Shown here: in pieces, positions 5,427-6,065 of the stretch
Layout of the letters: each line of letters starts with the position of its first letter
Numbering within the stretch: position 1 is the stretch's first letter
Assembly (NCBI GenBank): GCA_902774165.1
Contig: CACYHJ010000342.1
Location: 1 to 6,065 of the forward strand
Source of the DNA: Oscillospiraceae bacterium
GTDB lineage: Bacteria > Bacillota > Clostridia > Oscillospirales > Acutalibacteraceae
Length of the DNA stretch: 6,065 bases
Direction of reading: 5' to 3'
Made by a program: the position numbers and the translations under genes
Notes under the pieces: generated by a model
The model's input: the letters and a program-made list of their open reading frames with translations, nothing else
Told to the model about the DNA's origin: nothing
Database searches by the model: none

Positions 5427-6065
5427 TTATTTTGACAGCTCCGCGTCTCTGCGCAGCGAGGCGGCGAACGCCCTGCCGACCGATTGCTCAAACGCGTCTG
5501 CCTGAAGGCTCTTCACGCCCTCGATCGTCGTTCCGCCGGGGGAGCAGACCTTCCGGACCAGCTCCTGCGGGCTGTCTGCGGAGGCCGCGAGCAGCTTCGC
5601 CGAGCCCTCCGTCATTTTTGCGGCGACCTCAAGCGCCAGCGCGGGGTCGAATCCGGCCTCCTTTGCGGCGGACGCCAGCGCGCTGATGTACAGGAATGTG
5701 TAAGCCGGGGCACAGCCGCCCAGCACGCCGAAAATGCCGATCTTGTCCTCCGGGACGGCGAACGCCGCGCCGAAGCTGCGGCAGATCTCATCCACCAGAG
5801 CAAGCTGCTGCGGCGTGACGTTCCGGTTGCCGCAGTAGGCGGAAACCGCCGCTTTCACCTGCGCGTTCAGGTTCGGGAAAATCCGCGCCACGGCGACGTC
5901 CGGCGCGAGAAACGAGCCGATCCATTCCGTCGTCTTGCCTGCGGCGATAGAGATCACAAACAGACGGCGGCGGTTGATCGCCGTTTCGAGCTTCGCCGCG
6001 CTTTCCTCGGCGTTATCGTACGCCGTGCGCATCGCCATAACGGTCGCCGCCTGCGCGCCCGCCGC
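5427..6065 (-). CDS. proC: Pyrroline-5-carboxylate reductase (ProC-like), missing N-terminus at window edge
   Basis: 212 residues are visible; the frame stays open through the right edge, so the ATG at 6038 is internal and about 55-65 N-terminal residues, including the Rossmann GxGxxG motif, lie outside. ProC reduces pyrroline-5-carboxylate to proline with NAD(P)H. Evidence is FVISIAAG (visible residues 36-43), the following RIFPNLNA segment, and the C-terminal dimerisation domain with GGCAPAYTFLYISALASAA, KMTEGSAKLL and the diagnostic CSPGGTTIEGVKSL near the end. Several usual motifs are altered: the VKPQ position reads RTAY, MPNTPA reads FPNLNA, and SGPAY reads CAPAY. It may therefore be a divergent paralogue rather than the housekeeping enzyme. 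It ends (TAA, 5429-5427) 2 nt from the stop of the convergent TetR gene, with no terminator between them. Confidence 0.83.
   Translation of the reverse strand, partial: AAGAQAATVMAMRTAYDNAEESAAKLETAINRRRLFVISIAAGKTTEWIGSFLAPDVAVARIFPNLNAQVKAAVSAYCGNRNVTPQQLALVDEICRSFGAAFAVPEDKIGIFGVLGGCAPAYTFLYISALASAAKEAGFDPALALEVAAKMTEGSAKLLAASADSPQELVRKVCSPGGTTIEGVKSLQADAFEQSVGRAFAASLRRDAELSK

Overview
The window is GC-rich, with genes preceded by GGAG-type Shine-Dalgarno sequences and an AT-rich intergenic region. The protein content (cytoplasmic GH38 mannosidase, M20 peptidase, short TetR regulator, ProC) most resembles a gut-type anaerobic Firmicute (Clostridia). That placement is inference from protein style, not from a marker gene.

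Layout. A 232-bp intergenic region (4629-4860) holds two divergent promoters. Leftward (minus strand), a near-consensus promoter (TTGCAA, 17 bp, TATAAT) drives an apparent operon of three genes. These are (i) a 592-aa uncharacterised protein with a propeller-like N-terminus and a probable alpha/alpha-barrel glycosidase-like body (4628-2850), (ii) a GH38 alpha-mannosidase (2834-415) broken by a frameshift near 1665-1700, and (iii) the first 126 codons of an M20-family metallopeptidase that runs off the left edge (380-1). The gaps are 15 and 34 nt. Rightward, a perfect-consensus promoter (TTGACA, 17 bp, TATAAT) drives a 187-aa TetR-type regulator (4861-5424). An imperfect 13-bp dyad lies in the spacer of that promoter. 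A 5'-truncated pyrroline-5-carboxylate reductase (proC-like) gene converges on the regulator from the right, with only 2 bp between the two stop codons.

How the genes may work together (inference). The first two operon products have no visible signal peptide and look like a cytoplasmic pair for trimming imported mannose-containing or related oligosaccharides. The M20 enzyme would hydrolyse a peptide or N-acyl-amino acid bond. The divergent TetR protein is the obvious candidate regulator of itself and possibly of the operon. No transporter is visible.

The most interesting points are the uncharacterised 592-aa putative glycosidase, the well-formed divergent regulatory region, and three possible lesions in the distal operon genes: a frameshift with apparent loss of a beta-strand in GH38, an exact 18-bp tandem duplication in GH38, and an HxD-to-HxY change in the M20 motif. 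Together these suggest either a decaying locus or local sequence/assembly error. I saw no tRNA, rRNA, CRISPR array, insertion sequence or attachment site.
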